NCBI GenBank assembly: GCA_023665805.1
Contig: JAMPDJ010000001.1
Coordinates: forward strand, 186,001-250,000
Origin: Bacteroides sp.
Lineage (GTDB): Bacteria > Bacteroidota > Bacteroidia > Bacteroidales > Bacteroidaceae
Reading direction: 5' to 3'
Length of the DNA stretch: 64,000 bases
Of this stretch, positions 9,601 through 18,955 are shown piece by piece. Below the pieces are notes generated by a model. The model saw nothing but the letters and a program-made list of their open reading frames with translations. It did not search any database and was not told where the DNA came from. Every line of letters begins with the position of its first letter. The first letter of the stretch is position 1. Made by a program: the position numbers and the translations under genes.

Positions 9601-10018
9601 CCTTGCTCACTACTGTTTCGGCCATGGCTTCCGGATAGGTCACGACAAAGAGATTGCCTCCGCGTTGCAGGGCCGATAGGGCATCGGTGCGCAGGATTTC
9701 ACTGCCTGCATCTCGTTGACCATATTTTACAGCACGACGGAAACTGCTTGGCAGGAAATGCACACCTTGGCTACCCAGGATTTGGGTCAGGTCGTGATAG
9801 AAATAGCCTGCCTTCTCCTCGTCGTCCATTATAAAAAGATACGGATGCGTCAATGCTTCCGTACACCTGACGGCAAGAGAGGCAAAATACAACGGTGCGG
9901 AACTTGCCGACAGTCCCTCCAGCCGTATCTCCCTTAAGCTACGGTCAGAGAGCAATCGCCCCAATGCCTTTATTCTGGCAGTGCGGCCTATGAGTGTCTG
10001 GATATTCTGTATGTCCAT
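6620..10018 (-). CDS. mfd: Transcription-repair coupling factor
   Basis: An 1132-aa DNA translocase that removes RNA polymerase stalled at lesions and recruits UvrA. In order: UvrB-like N-terminal modules (about 1-330), the RNA-polymerase-interacting domain (around LGDYVVHIDHGVGRFGGL), the helicase core with Walker A GDVGFGKTEVA and the DEEQ box (IIDEEQKFGV), motif III LTATPIPRTL, motif V/VI (STTIIESGIDIPNA, HQMRGRVGRS), and the C-terminal regulatory domain. Length is normal for Bacteroidetes. The ATG at 10018 gives the standard N-terminus; the gene diverges from the glycosyltransferase with an 87-bp gap. A CAAAAGTA at 10024-10031 could be a -7 element on its strand, but it would leave almost no leader. 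Confidence 0.97.
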   Translation of the reverse strand: MDIQNIQTLIGRTARIKALGRLLSDRSLREIRLEGLSASSAPLYFASLAVRCTEALTHPYLFIMDDEEKAGYFYHDLTQILGSQGVHFLPSSFRRAVKYGQRDAGSEILRTDALSALQRGGNLFVVTYPEAMAETVVSKEQLQSHTINLEVGTAQDLRELQKTLLDLGFRRTDYVYEPGQFAVRGSLVDVYSFSCENPYRIDFFGDEVDSIRTFDVQSQLSVEHLHEVSIVPEMGGAIASQRICLPDFLPEDTLLVMHNRTFLCDEIKRIWEDGFSMAARIVEMEEGAGKNKDEQNMLQKEIVLTPPDKFRHRLLDFRAVLMETSRTGQAHLSFDITPQPVFHKNFNLLTRELLRYMHEGYDLYILADSSKQTDRLECIFNDMQLGVRFTPIDKTLHSGFVDNEHHIVLFTDHQIFDRFHKYNLRSDNAHKGKIALTLKEIQQFQLGDYVVHIDHGVGRFGGLITIPEGERMVEKIRINYDGGGVIYVSIHALHKVSKYKGQDGTPPKINKLGGRAWENLKERTKKQIKDIARDLIRLYSLRRQEKGFQFSKDTYLQNELEASFLYEDTPDQLKATQEVKADMERSRPMDRLVCGDVGFGKTEVAIRAAFKAAVDGKQAAVLVPTTVLAYQHYRTFMSRLKDMPVRVDYLSRARSAKDTKALLKDLHDGKINIIIGTHRLISKSVKFQDLGLLIIDEEQKFGVSTKEKLRQLKTNVDTLTLTATPIPRTLQFSLMGARDLSVIQTPPPNRYPIQTQVCTFSGEIIAEAVEFELSRNGQTYIVSNRISSLPELEALIHKYVPDARVATGHGQMPPEKLEEIVLGFVNHDYDVLISTTIIESGIDIPNANTIIVCSAQNFGLSDLHQMRGRVGRSNRKAFCYLLAPPMSVLNTDARRRLQAIETFSDLGSGIHIAMQDLDIRGAGNLLGAEQSGFIADLGYETYQKILSEAVKELHNEEFKELYAEESGTDGRNNAKASEFVDECQLETDLPAHLPEYYVPTSSERMLLYRELDQMEQDRQIEDFCTRLTDRFGPMPREAKDLCQMVRLRRLGKELGAERLVLKNSQLRLYFVQSEQSPYYQGKAFGQIVAYFSVNAANCQLSDRNGHKYLNLCDIKDVDTAINVLNNILSITL

Positions 10019-10051
10019 ATATGCAAAAGTACAAAATAATCCTTAAAACCG

Positions 10052-10082
10052 TTGGTCGTGACGTGGAAAAAGTGTATTTTTG
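10052..10082 (+). promoter_or_regulatory. Promoter of the glycosyltransferase-pyrC operon
   Basis: TTG at 10052-10054, a 20-nt spacer and TATTTTTG at 10075-10082 match the Bacteroidetes consensus. Predicted transcription start is near 10089, 17 nt before the ATG at 10106. This argues against upstream in-frame start codons for the glycosyltransferase. Confidence 0.6.
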
Positions 10083-10105
10083 CCCTTGAATATAACCAAA
10101 GACAA

Positions 10106-10837
10106 ATGAGTGACAGTGTAATTATTATCCCTACTTACAATGAAAGGGAAAACATAGAATCCATCATACGTGCGGTGACATCTCTGGAGAAGGATTTTGA
10201 TGTCCTGGTCATAGACGATGGCAGTCCTGATGGTACGGCCGATATAGTCAAGGTCTTGATGTCCGAGGAATTCAAAGGGCGAGTGAACATGATACAGAGA
10301 AGCGGCAAGTTGGGACTGGGCACGGCCTATATTTGTGGCTTCAAGTGGGCCTTGGAGCATGGTTACGATTACATTTTTGAGATGGATGCCGACTTTTCGC
10401 ATGCGCCTGCCGATTTGCCACGCCTGTATGCCGCCTGTCACGATGAAGGATACGACGTGTCTGTGGGGAGTCGTTATATTACCGGTGTGAATGTAGTAAA
10501 CTGGCCCATAGGACGTGTGCTCATGTCCTATTATGCTTCTGCGTATGTGCGTACTGTATTGGGTATCAAATTGCGCGACACAACAGCAGGATTTGTCTGT
10601 TGGACACGCAAGGTGCTGGAGTCCATCTCTCTGGATGATGTAAGATTCAAGGGATATGCTTTCCAGATAGAAATGAAGTACACTGCCTTGCGATTGGGCT
10701 TCAAAATCAAGGAAGTGCCAGTGGTGTTTGTCAACCGCGAACTTGGTACCAGCAAGATGTCCGGTGGCATATTCAGCGAGGCGTTTTTTGGCGTGATGAG
10801 GTTGCGTATGACCAATTTCAAGAGGAGACAATCATGA
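10106..10837 (+). CDS. Polyprenol-phosphate glycosyltransferase (DPM1-like, GT2)
   Basis: Soluble GT2 enzyme of 243 aa, resembling dolichol-phosphate mannosyltransferase; it would move a sugar from a nucleotide donor onto polyprenyl phosphate at the inner membrane. The N-terminus SDSVIIIPTYNERENI is the classic GT2 start, VIDDGSPDGTADIV is the nucleotide-binding loop, EMDADFSH holds the DXD metal site, and GSRY and RDTTAGF follow as in DPM1. There is no C-terminal membrane domain, as in the DPM1 short form. ATG 10106 is chosen because the family N-terminus begins there and the promoter lies just upstream. The stop overlaps the pyrC start by 4 bp (ATGA), implying translational coupling. Confidence 0.88.
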   Translation: MSDSVIIIPTYNERENIESIIRAVTSLEKDFDVLVIDDGSPDGTADIVKVLMSEEFKGRVNMIQRSGKLGLGTAYICGFKWALEHGYDYIFEMDADFSHAPADLPRLYAACHDEGYDVSVGSRYITGVNVVNWPIGRVLMSYYASAYVRTVLGIKLRDTTAGFVCWTRKVLESISLDDVRFKGYAFQIEMKYTALRLGFKIKEVPVVFVNRELGTSKMSGGIFSEAFFGVMRLRMTNFKRRQS

Positions 10838-12153
10838 AGACGTTGATAAGTAATGCAACTATAGTAAACAATGGGGAGTCGCGAGTCGGCTCCCTCTTGA
10901 TTAGTGGTGACAGGATAGAGTCCGTAGTCTATGGAAGCGAACTGTTGCATGGTGACGGATGCCAAGTGGTGGATGCCAATGGTGCCTATCTTTTGCCTGG
11001 AGTGATAGACGACCATGTTCATTTTCGTGAACCGGGCATGACTTCCAAGGCCGATATGCATACCGAAAGCATGGCGGCAGCAGCTGGGGGAGTGACATCT
11101 GTTCTGGATATGCCCAACGTGATACCGCAGACCACCACGGTGGACCGTTGGCGCGAACGTATGCAGATGGCGCATGGCCGCATGCATGTTAATTACGGCT
11201 TCTTTATCGGAGCCACTAATGATAATATGGATGAAATCCTTGCCATGCCTGCCGATGAATATCCTGGCGTGAAATTGTTTATGGGCAGTAGTACTGGCAA
11301 TATGTTGGTAGACAGGCGTGAGATGCTTGAACAACTTTTTGCTCGTGCCCCAAAGTTGATAATGGCACACTGCGAGGACACCTCACGGATCAATGCCAAC
11401 ATGGAACGTGCCCGTGAACTATATGGTGATGATCCCTCGATGGTTCATCATCCGGAGATACGCGATGCCGAGGCTTGCCTGCGCAGCTCATCATTGGCTG
11501 CAGAACTGGCACATGCAACCGGGGCGCGTCTGCATATAGCGCATATTTCCACCGAGGCAGAACTGGCATTGCTGGGAGGTAACGTCACCGGAGAGGTTTG
11601 CGTGGCACATCTCTTGTACACGGATGCCGACTATGAACGATTGCAAGGCAGAATCAAATGTAATCCTTCCGTTAAGACGGCTTGTGACCGTGACGCATTG
11701 CGCAAGGCCTTGACAGATGGGCGTATCGCGTGCATAGGTACCGATCATGCCCCACACCTGTTGGCAGAGAAACAAGGTGGTGCGCGTACCGCAGTCAGCG
11801 GCATGCCAATGGTGCAGTTTTCATTAGTATCTATGTTGGAGATGGTGGACGATGGAGTATTGTCAATTGAGCGTCTTGTACAACTCATGTGCCACAATCC
11901 GGCCACGCTTTTCGGCATACGGGAGCGTGGTTTCATAGAAGAGGGTATGAAAGCCGATTTTGTTCTTGTACGCAGATCCGAGATACCTTATACCATTACA
12001 TCCGGTCACGTATTGAGCAAGTGCGGATGGTCGCCTCGTGAGGGTGATGCTCTCCATTGGCATGTAGCCGGTACATGGGTAAATGGTAACCTCGTTTGGG
12101 ATGGAAAGAACGTGAACGACAAGGTGTGTGGTGAGGCATTGGCGTTCTCGTGA
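10834..12153 (+). CDS. pyrC: Dihydroorotase
   Basis: Third step of pyrimidine synthesis, the cyclisation of carbamoyl-aspartate to dihydroorotate. This is a 439-aa class I (amidohydrolase) form. The metal site is visible: DDHVHFREPG near residue 60, the bridging lysine in PGVKLFMGSSTGNM, the histidines of MAHCED and HIAHIS, and the catalytic Asp in GTDHAPH. PNVIPQTT is also typical. It is coupled to the upstream glycosyltransferase. Pairing of these two genes is a positional habit in Bacteroidales rather than a shared pathway, as far as I know. Confidence 0.93.
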   Translation: MKTLISNATIVNNGESRVGSLLISGDRIESVVYGSELLHGDGCQVVDANGAYLLPGVIDDHVHFREPGMTSKADMHTESMAAAAGGVTSVLDMPNVIPQTTTVDRWRERMQMAHGRMHVNYGFFIGATNDNMDEILAMPADEYPGVKLFMGSSTGNMLVDRREMLEQLFARAPKLIMAHCEDTSRINANMERARELYGDDPSMVHHPEIRDAEACLRSSSLAAELAHATGARLHIAHISTEAELALLGGNVTGEVCVAHLLYTDADYERLQGRIKCNPSVKTACDRDALRKALTDGRIACIGTDHAPHLLAEKQGGARTAVSGMPMVQFSLVSMLEMVDDGVLSIERLVQLMCHNPATLFGIRERGFIEEGMKADFVLVRRSEIPYTITSGHVLSKCGWSPREGDALHWHVAGTWVNGNLVWDGKNVNDKVCGEALAFS

Positions 12154-12219
12154 GGAAATGAATGCAATCCTCGGACAGTATTGTGATTGCAATTATAATG
12201 GAACTTACATAATAAACCA

Positions 12220-12260
12220 CATAGGAGGCAAACACCAGCAATCGATGTTTGCCTCCTATG
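12220..12260. terminator. Bidirectional hairpin between pyrC and the flavodiiron gene
   Basis: Arms 12220-12234 (CATAGGAGGCAAACA) and 12246-12260 are a perfect 15-bp inverted pair with an 11-nt loop. It lies between convergent genes, so it probably terminates both. No strong T-run follows. Confidence 0.65.
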
Positions 12261-12328
12261 GCGTTATATTACACTTATATGTCAAGCCCTTTGTCATTTG
12301 GACGTGTAGCCTTGACATGCATGGGAAG

Positions 12329-13501
12329 TCAACCTTGAAGCATTGCGTCAGCCAACGCCTCTAATTCGGTGATATTGCATGTTTTTACTTTGCCCATGAT
12401 TGTGACGGTTGGCTCCATTATCTCGCATTGTTTCATGCTCTCCACCATGTTGCGCATTACTTTGGCTGCTGCCGGAGCCCAACTCCCGTTCTCTACCAGA
12501 CCGAAGCGGCGTTGCTGATAGTTCTTGATTTGCAGGTGATGGAGGAAGTCATGCATCGGTGGGAAGAGTCCGGCATCGTAGGATGATGCGCAACAGACTA
12601 TGCTTGGGTAGCGGAACGCGTTCTCTACGGCTTCTGACATGTCACTGCGGCAAAGGTCACACAACACCACCTTGGCAGCACCTTTGGCCTTGAGTATTTC
12701 AGCCATCTGTTTTGCTGCCTCGGCAGTGTTGCCATGGATGCTGGCATATGCTACAAGCACTCCATCGCTCTCGGGATGGTATCTGCTCCATATGTCATAC
12801 AGGCGGACTGCTTCCGCAAGAGCCTCGCCCTGGAGCGTTGGACCATGCAGTGGCATGATGGCGGCTATGTCCAAAGTGGCAGCTTTCTTCAATACATTCT
12901 GTACCTGTACACCGTATTTGCCGCAGATGTTGAAATAGTAGCGTCGTGCTTCGCATGCCCAGTCACCGGTCTCGTTGCACAAGGCACCGAACTTGCCGAA
13001 ACCATCTGCTGCGAATAATATCTTTTCGGTGGATTCGTATGTCATCATCACTTCGGGCCAGTGCACCATTGGAGCGGCGATGAAGTTTAGGGTATGCTTG
13101 CCCAAGGGCAGTGAATCGCCCTCCTTGACTATCAGGATGCGATCGGCAAATGATGTGTAATCGAAGTAATGCGACAGCATTTTCACAGTCAATGCCGTGC
13201 ATACCAATGTGAGGGTGGGGTATTGTGTCATGGCTTTGCCAACCAATGCCGAGTGGTCCGGCTCCATGTGCTGGCAAACAAGATAGTCGGGCGTACGTCC
13301 GTTGAGAGCTGTAGCGAGATTGGCGAACCAATTTCCCTCCTTGCATTTATCAACGGTATCCATGATGGCTATCTTCTGATCCAAGATAACCCAACTGTTG
13401 TAGCTCATGCCCTCGGGGACAATGTACTGGCTTTCGAAAATGTCGATGTCAAGGTCATCTGCTCCTATGTAGATGATGTTTTTGGAAATGTCGTTTGTCA
13501 T
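12329..13501 (-). CDS. A-type flavodiiron protein (FprA family)
   Basis: Cytosolic O2/NO-reducing flavoprotein of 390 aa. The N-terminal metallo-beta-lactamase-like domain carries the diiron ligands: HMEPDHS (HxExDH), later MVHWPEVM, and MPLHGPTL for the last histidine. The C-terminal flavodoxin domain begins about residue 250 with VLVAYASIHGNTAEAA, the FMN phosphate loop. There is no rubredoxin or extra domain, hence class A. In anaerobes it detoxifies oxygen, which suits a gut anaerobe. The gene lies 55 bp downstream of the ligase fusion on the same strand and may share its promoter. Confidence 0.93.
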   Translation of the reverse strand: MTNDISKNIIYIGADDLDIDIFESQYIVPEGMSYNSWVILDQKIAIMDTVDKCKEGNWFANLATALNGRTPDYLVCQHMEPDHSALVGKAMTQYPTLTLVCTALTVKMLSHYFDYTSFADRILIVKEGDSLPLGKHTLNFIAAPMVHWPEVMMTYESTEKILFAADGFGKFGALCNETGDWACEARRYYFNICGKYGVQVQNVLKKAATLDIAAIMPLHGPTLQGEALAEAVRLYDIWSRYHPESDGVLVAYASIHGNTAEAAKQMAEILKAKGAAKVVLCDLCRSDMSEAVENAFRYPSIVCCASSYDAGLFPPMHDFLHHLQIKNYQQRRFGLVENGSWAPAAAKVMRNMVESMKQCEIMEPTVTIMGKVKTCNITELEALADAMLQG

Positions 13502-13556
13502 GACGATATGTATTAGTGTATATTGACATAGATGTTATCTGCGTGTTGCATATGGA

Positions 13557-16106
13557 TTATTCTTGTCCGATGATAGCTTGACGTACACGGTTACATAACG
13601 TGTCATAGTCTTCAAGCTCGGCCTCCGGCACTATTGGCTTCAGGTATTCCACTTTTACGGGTTTAGGCGACGGAAACATCTTGTCACGTGGCCAAGCTTC
13701 AAATGCTCCGCTTATACGCACTGGGATTATTGGTACGTTCAGCTCTGCCGCTAATATGGCGAATGTTTTCTTGAATTCTCCAACATGTCCGGTGCGTGTT
13801 CTTGTACCTTCGGGGAATACTACCAGGTTATATCCTCTCTTTAGCATTGCTGCCATCTCCAATATGGAATCTTTCAGTTTTGCCCGTTCCATTATGATGA
13901 CATTGTTACGCTGTGCCAATGTGCGACGCAAAGTTCCTTGGACATGATCTTCCGTAGCATAGAAATAACAATGCTTTATCTGCTTGGCTGTCAGTCCTGC
14001 CAAGGCTATGGGCGCATCCATGAAACTCTGGTGGTTGGGAGCCAGGATATATGGGCCGCCTGCAGGAATGTTCTCTCGTCCAATCACGTCAATTCCATTG
14101 TATAGCGAGATGAACCATTGCATGAGTTTTGCCCACACGCACATCAGAGGTGAAGTTCTGCGTTTGTAGTCGTCATCCACTCCTTCATAGTCCGAAGGAT
14201 GGTCGGCCTGTGATAGCAGTCGGTTCCAGTCTATTTCCTCTATTTCCATGCGTGTCTTGTTTTTCTCGATGTGCTTGGCAAGGTCATGGACGTTACGGAA
14301 TGATGTCAGACTGTCAGCATTCACCTGCACGCCGAAGGAATTTTCTATGAATACCTGCAATCCTATACGATCCAAAGAGTCCATTCCCAATCCTGTTTCT
14401 ATGTGGTCGGATGGATGCATAGTGACTTTCTTCTCTGTCTCTATGTATTGCTTGAGTATGCGGTATACCTCGCTGTCGGGTTCCGACGTAACATCTGTAT
14501 TGGGGCTTTCGGCTGAAAGCTGGCCGTCCAATATGTCTTTGAGCTTGAAACGCTGTAGTTTCTCCAGTTTTGTCCTTGGCAACTCGCCGCGGAATATGCA
14601 CAGAGACATTACTTTCTTGTACTGTGGTACACTGCGATTGTACGGTTCCAGCACTTCATGTTTGATTACATCTTCCACTTGCTTGTCAGTCAGGTTCTTG
14701 CCCCATGCTGCTTGAGGTACAACTATAGCACACAGCATGTCTCCGCGTTGTGTTACTGCAGATTCTTGTATGCGTTCCGTGTATCGGTCCAGTTTTGCCT
14801 CTATCTCTGACGGCTGTACATTCTTGCCATTGGACAGTACGATGATTTCCTTGCATCGTCCAGTAATGTACACACGCCCCTTTTCATCAAAGCGAGCCAA
14901 ATCTCCTGTGTGTATGAAACCATCCTTGTCTATAATGGCCGCAGTTTCTTCTGGCCGATTGTAGTACCCCTGCATCACATTTGGCCCCTTGGCACATAGT
15001 TCACCCACTAATACTTGTCCATCCTTTGTGGTGCCCATTTCGCTGGGGATGATCTTACATTCTACCGAGGGGAGAGGCAGCCCCACACATCCAGGAATGT
15101 AGTCTCCCGGGCGTGTAAAAGCTATAATAGGGGCAGTTTCTGTCATGCCATAGCCTTCGAGTAGGTTCAATCCCAAGGTCTCCAGACCTCGGCCTATTTC
15201 CTTATCCAAGGATGCGCCTCCGCAGACACAGAAGCGTATGTGGCCTCCCATCTTCTGATGCAGGCTTCGGAACACGATGCGCGATAGCGTAGGGCTTTTG
15301 GCCCAACTGCACAGGCGAAAGAGGCCTCGTGTGATGGCATGAGCGTTTATCTTGCCCATGATGCCGTTGTATAGCGTCTGCCACAGACGTGGCACACCAA
15401 TGAATATGCTAACTTTGCCACGGCACAATATGTCCATGATTTCAGGTCCGGTCATTCCTGGACTGATGGCCACGCCGCCACCTTGCAGAATCGGTGCGAT
15501 CATGCATCCCTGTAGTGGCAGGACATGATGCAATGGGAGCAGGATAAGTGCACGGCGTTCGCTATTGTAGATACACACCTCATCCGAAACGCCACGTATG
15601 TTGGCCAGCAGATTGGCAAAACTCAGCATTACTCCCTTGGGCGAGCCCGTTGTGCCTGAGGTGTATATTATAACTGCCGTTTCATCGTCCTTGCGTGTCC
15701 ATCCGGTAGGAGCAACTGCCTCAGGACCGTGTTCCGGTACATAGGCATCCTCGTGATCGTCTATGCTGAGAATACGTATCTGCATACCAGTCATGGCTAT
15801 AGCTTCCATGGCCACGGGCTGCCGTTCGTCAGACACCCACATATTTTGGCATCCACTGTCCTTTAGGATGTAAGCCAGATCATGCGCTGTTGACGAAGCA
15901 TCCACAGGTATGGCTATGCCTCCGTTTTTCCACACTGAAAAGAATGCATATATCCACCCCTCGCGGTTCTCAGAGAAAATGATTGTCTTGGTATCCTTTC
16001 CCTTGGGCGTATGCAAAGCAAAATGGTCTATATGCTGAAGCATGGACCTGTAACTGATATTGCCTTCTACTGTGATTATGGCAGTCTTGTTGAAATCTTT
16101 TATCAT
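13557..16106 (-). CDS. Acyl ligase / acyl carrier / acyltransferase fusion protein
   Basis: An 849-aa protein with three modules. Residues about 1-530 are an AMP-forming acyl ligase (IIYTSGTTGSPKGVM phosphate loop, GYGMTETAP, HTGDLARFDEKGRVYITGR). Residues about 545-625 are an acyl carrier domain with GLGMDSLDR; Ser577 is the expected phosphopantetheine site. Residues about 680-849 are a PlsC-type acyltransferase (NHQSFMD at 691-697, FPEGTRTRTG at 764-773). The order suggests a fatty acid is activated, held on the built-in carrier, then passed to a lysophospholipid or similar acceptor. This parallels E. coli Aas, but the order is reversed and a carrier domain is added. It is probably membrane-associated. 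Confidence 0.87.
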   Translation of the reverse strand: MIKDFNKTAIITVEGNISYRSMLQHIDHFALHTPKGKDTKTIIFSENREGWIYAFFSVWKNGGIAIPVDASSTAHDLAYILKDSGCQNMWVSDERQPVAMEAIAMTGMQIRILSIDDHEDAYVPEHGPEAVAPTGWTRKDDETAVIIYTSGTTGSPKGVMLSFANLLANIRGVSDEVCIYNSERRALILLPLHHVLPLQGCMIAPILQGGGVAISPGMTGPEIMDILCRGKVSIFIGVPRLWQTLYNGIMGKINAHAITRGLFRLCSWAKSPTLSRIVFRSLHQKMGGHIRFCVCGGASLDKEIGRGLETLGLNLLEGYGMTETAPIIAFTRPGDYIPGCVGLPLPSVECKIIPSEMGTTKDGQVLVGELCAKGPNVMQGYYNRPEETAAIIDKDGFIHTGDLARFDEKGRVYITGRCKEIIVLSNGKNVQPSEIEAKLDRYTERIQESAVTQRGDMLCAIVVPQAAWGKNLTDKQVEDVIKHEVLEPYNRSVPQYKKVMSLCIFRGELPRTKLEKLQRFKLKDILDGQLSAESPNTDVTSEPDSEVYRILKQYIETEKKVTMHPSDHIETGLGMDSLDRIGLQVFIENSFGVQVNADSLTSFRNVHDLAKHIEKNKTRMEIEEIDWNRLLSQADHPSDYEGVDDDYKRRTSPLMCVWAKLMQWFISLYNGIDVIGRENIPAGGPYILAPNHQSFMDAPIALAGLTAKQIKHCYFYATEDHVQGTLRRTLAQRNNVIIMERAKLKDSILEMAAMLKRGYNLVVFPEGTRTRTGHVGEFKKTFAILAAELNVPIIPVRISGAFEAWPRDKMFPSPKPVKVEYLKPIVPEAELEDYDTLCNRVRQAIIGQE

Positions 16107-16159
16107 GGCCTTGTGGGTGCCCGTCCAAACGAGCCGTTTTGCATTTATCCACTATTTGG

Positions 16160-16190
16160 CAAAGTTATTACATTTTTGTCATATAGGCAA
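16160..16190 (-). promoter_or_regulatory. Promoter of the ligase fusion / flavodiiron unit
   Basis: Read on the minus strand: TTG (16190-16188), a 20-nt spacer, then TAACTTTG (16167-16160). Predicted start is near 16153, about 47 nt before the ATG. It lies in the 438-bp divergent gap shared with the HxlR gene. Confidence 0.65.
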
Positions 16191-16413
16191 GGAGAGGGTC
16201 CAAAAATCATGACACTTGTATATTGTGTTGCATATGTTACACATCCTTCATGTATGTATTGCTATTTATGCGTTAATTAGCTTCCTAATTTGCGGTGCAA
16301 AGGTAAGCCTATTTCCGGAATTGTCTAATGATAGGATTGTAAATAAGTTAGTTATGCGTGGGTAATCATTGTTGTGCGCCAAAGATTTAAGTTGGTGAAT
16401 TTAGTTGACATTG

Positions 16414-16444
16414 TTTGCAGTCTCAAAGTATTTGCATATCTTTG
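16414..16444 (+). promoter_or_regulatory. Promoter of the HxlR-family regulator
   Basis: TTTG at 16414-16417, a 19-nt spacer and TATCTTTG at 16437-16444 match the consensus exactly. Predicted start is near 16451, leaving a leader of about 94 nt before the ATG at 16545. Confidence 0.68.
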
Positions 16445-16544
16445 TATCGAGATAAAGCCGTACCATGGCCATTTACGGACTACAAGATTACCAAGGTTTG
16501 TTTGCTTTTATTACATAGAAAAATCGCAATTCCCCATCAGCCTC

Positions 16545-16925
16545 ATGGATAATAATATGACATCTAAGATGCCTTTCCCCGACTGCCCTATACGCAGAAT
16601 ACTGTCGCGCATCAGTGACAAATGGTCGTTGTTGGTCGTTAATGCCATTGTCAACTCTGGCAAGGACAGTCTTAGGTTCAAGGAACTTCAGCGGTGTATT
16701 CCGGATGTTTCTCAGAAAATGCTCACTTCCACACTACGTATTCTGGAGGAGGACGGTTATGTCAAGCGTACTGTGTTCCCGGAGGTACCACCACGTGTGG
16801 AGTATACGGTGACGGAAAGAATGTTGTCGTTGCTGCCTCACATCAATGCTCTGATAGCGTGGGCCATGGAAAACAAGGCTGCAATCATAAGTGATCGTGA
16901 AAGGAATGTCGGGCACAGAAGATGA
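16545..16925 (+). CDS. HxlR/MarR-like winged-helix transcriptional regulator
   Basis: Small DNA-binding protein of 126 aa in the HxlR family. The hallmark CPIRRILSRISDKWSLLVV (Cys near the N-terminus, then the GxKW-like helix), RFKELQRCIPDVSQKMLTST and LEEDGYVKRTVFPEVPPRVE (wing) are all present. The conserved cysteine suggests redox or electrophile sensing, known for some family members. ATG 16545 (MDNNMTSKM) fits the family length; an upstream in-frame extension is unlikely because the promoter lies within it. It is divergent from the ligase fusion, its most obvious possible target, but this is inference. Confidence 0.87.
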   Translation: MDNNMTSKMPFPDCPIRRILSRISDKWSLLVVNAIVNSGKDSLRFKELQRCIPDVSQKMLTSTLRILEEDGYVKRTVFPEVPPRVEYTVTERMLSLLPHINALIAWAMENKAAIISDRERNVGHRR

Positions 16926-17052
16926 TATCGTTCCGTTATACTGCAGTTACGCACATGCATACCTTAAATAATACAATATAGTGTGCTGAAATAGAAAAAA
17001 AAATCTAAACGTTTGCGTATAAGGTGGCATATTGTCTCGGCTGTTTTGCTAA

Positions 17053-18411
<1,359 letters not shown>

Positions 18412-18416
18412 CCCCC

Positions 18417-18440
18417 AAATCTAATGACCGATTCGGGTTA
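18417..18440. repeat. Lone end of repeat family B
   Basis: Six bp after the eno stop, AAATCTAATGACCGATTCGG and the next four bases match the terminal end of the family B elements at 36737 and 41541. The opposite end is not found nearby, so this is a remnant or a solo terminus. Confidence 0.7.
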
Positions 18441-18441
18441 A

Positions 18442-18955
18442 AGAGACTGGTGGAAAAATTCTTACATGTCCGGTGCTCATCGTGAAGATTCGTTTGGACA
18501 ATACTATGGGCACGGCACCGACAATACGGGAGCCAAATTGCATCGTCGCGAAGATGCAATTTGGCTCCTGCATTTGATATGCTTCGGGGACGGGAGATAC
18601 CTTTCGTAAGGTTGTATTTGCAAGATATTGCTGTACGATAAAAACAATGGAATCGTCTTGAAAGAGACGGTTCTTGATCTCAAACGGTTTCCTGTGTGAA
18701 CGCAGCTATGTCGTTGGTGGGGTGTTCCTCGGTAAGCACCCTTGCTCTCCCGGACGCATCACAAAATGATTAAATTAGAGATGAATCACAAAATAATCAA
18801 TTAACTTTGCACTGTCACTCCTTGGGCAACCCCGTCTCAGACATGCCCAGTGAAACACTGCTTCATGAAGATTCTATATGAGGCTTCAGTAATGCGGATG
18901 TTAGCAAAGTATCAGAAACTTATAAATGAAATAATAGTTTGTTTACTTTTCTATT
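18442..18955. other. Gene-poor gap between eno and the helicase
   Basis: No credible ORF. It holds a copy of short repeat C (18497-18529, with CCGACAATACGG at 18518-18529), a perfect 16-bp hairpin right after it (18529-18568), and a possible -7 element TAACTTTG at 18802-18809 lacking a good -33. AAAGAGAC occurs twice (near 18440 and 18661). The texture is that of degraded, inserted or repeat-derived DNA. Confidence 0.5.
18529..18568. terminator. 16-bp perfect hairpin downstream of eno
   Basis: Arms 18529-18544 (GGAGCCAAATTGCATC) and 18553-18568 are exact complements around an 8-nt loop. It lies 118 bp after eno; there is no T-run, so termination is only a suggestion. Confidence 0.45.

Noticed and set aside
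10531..11370. A 279-codon open frame on the minus strand across the glycosyltransferase and pyrC
   Set aside because: It lies antisense to two well-supported, translationally coupled genes and shows no recognisable family.
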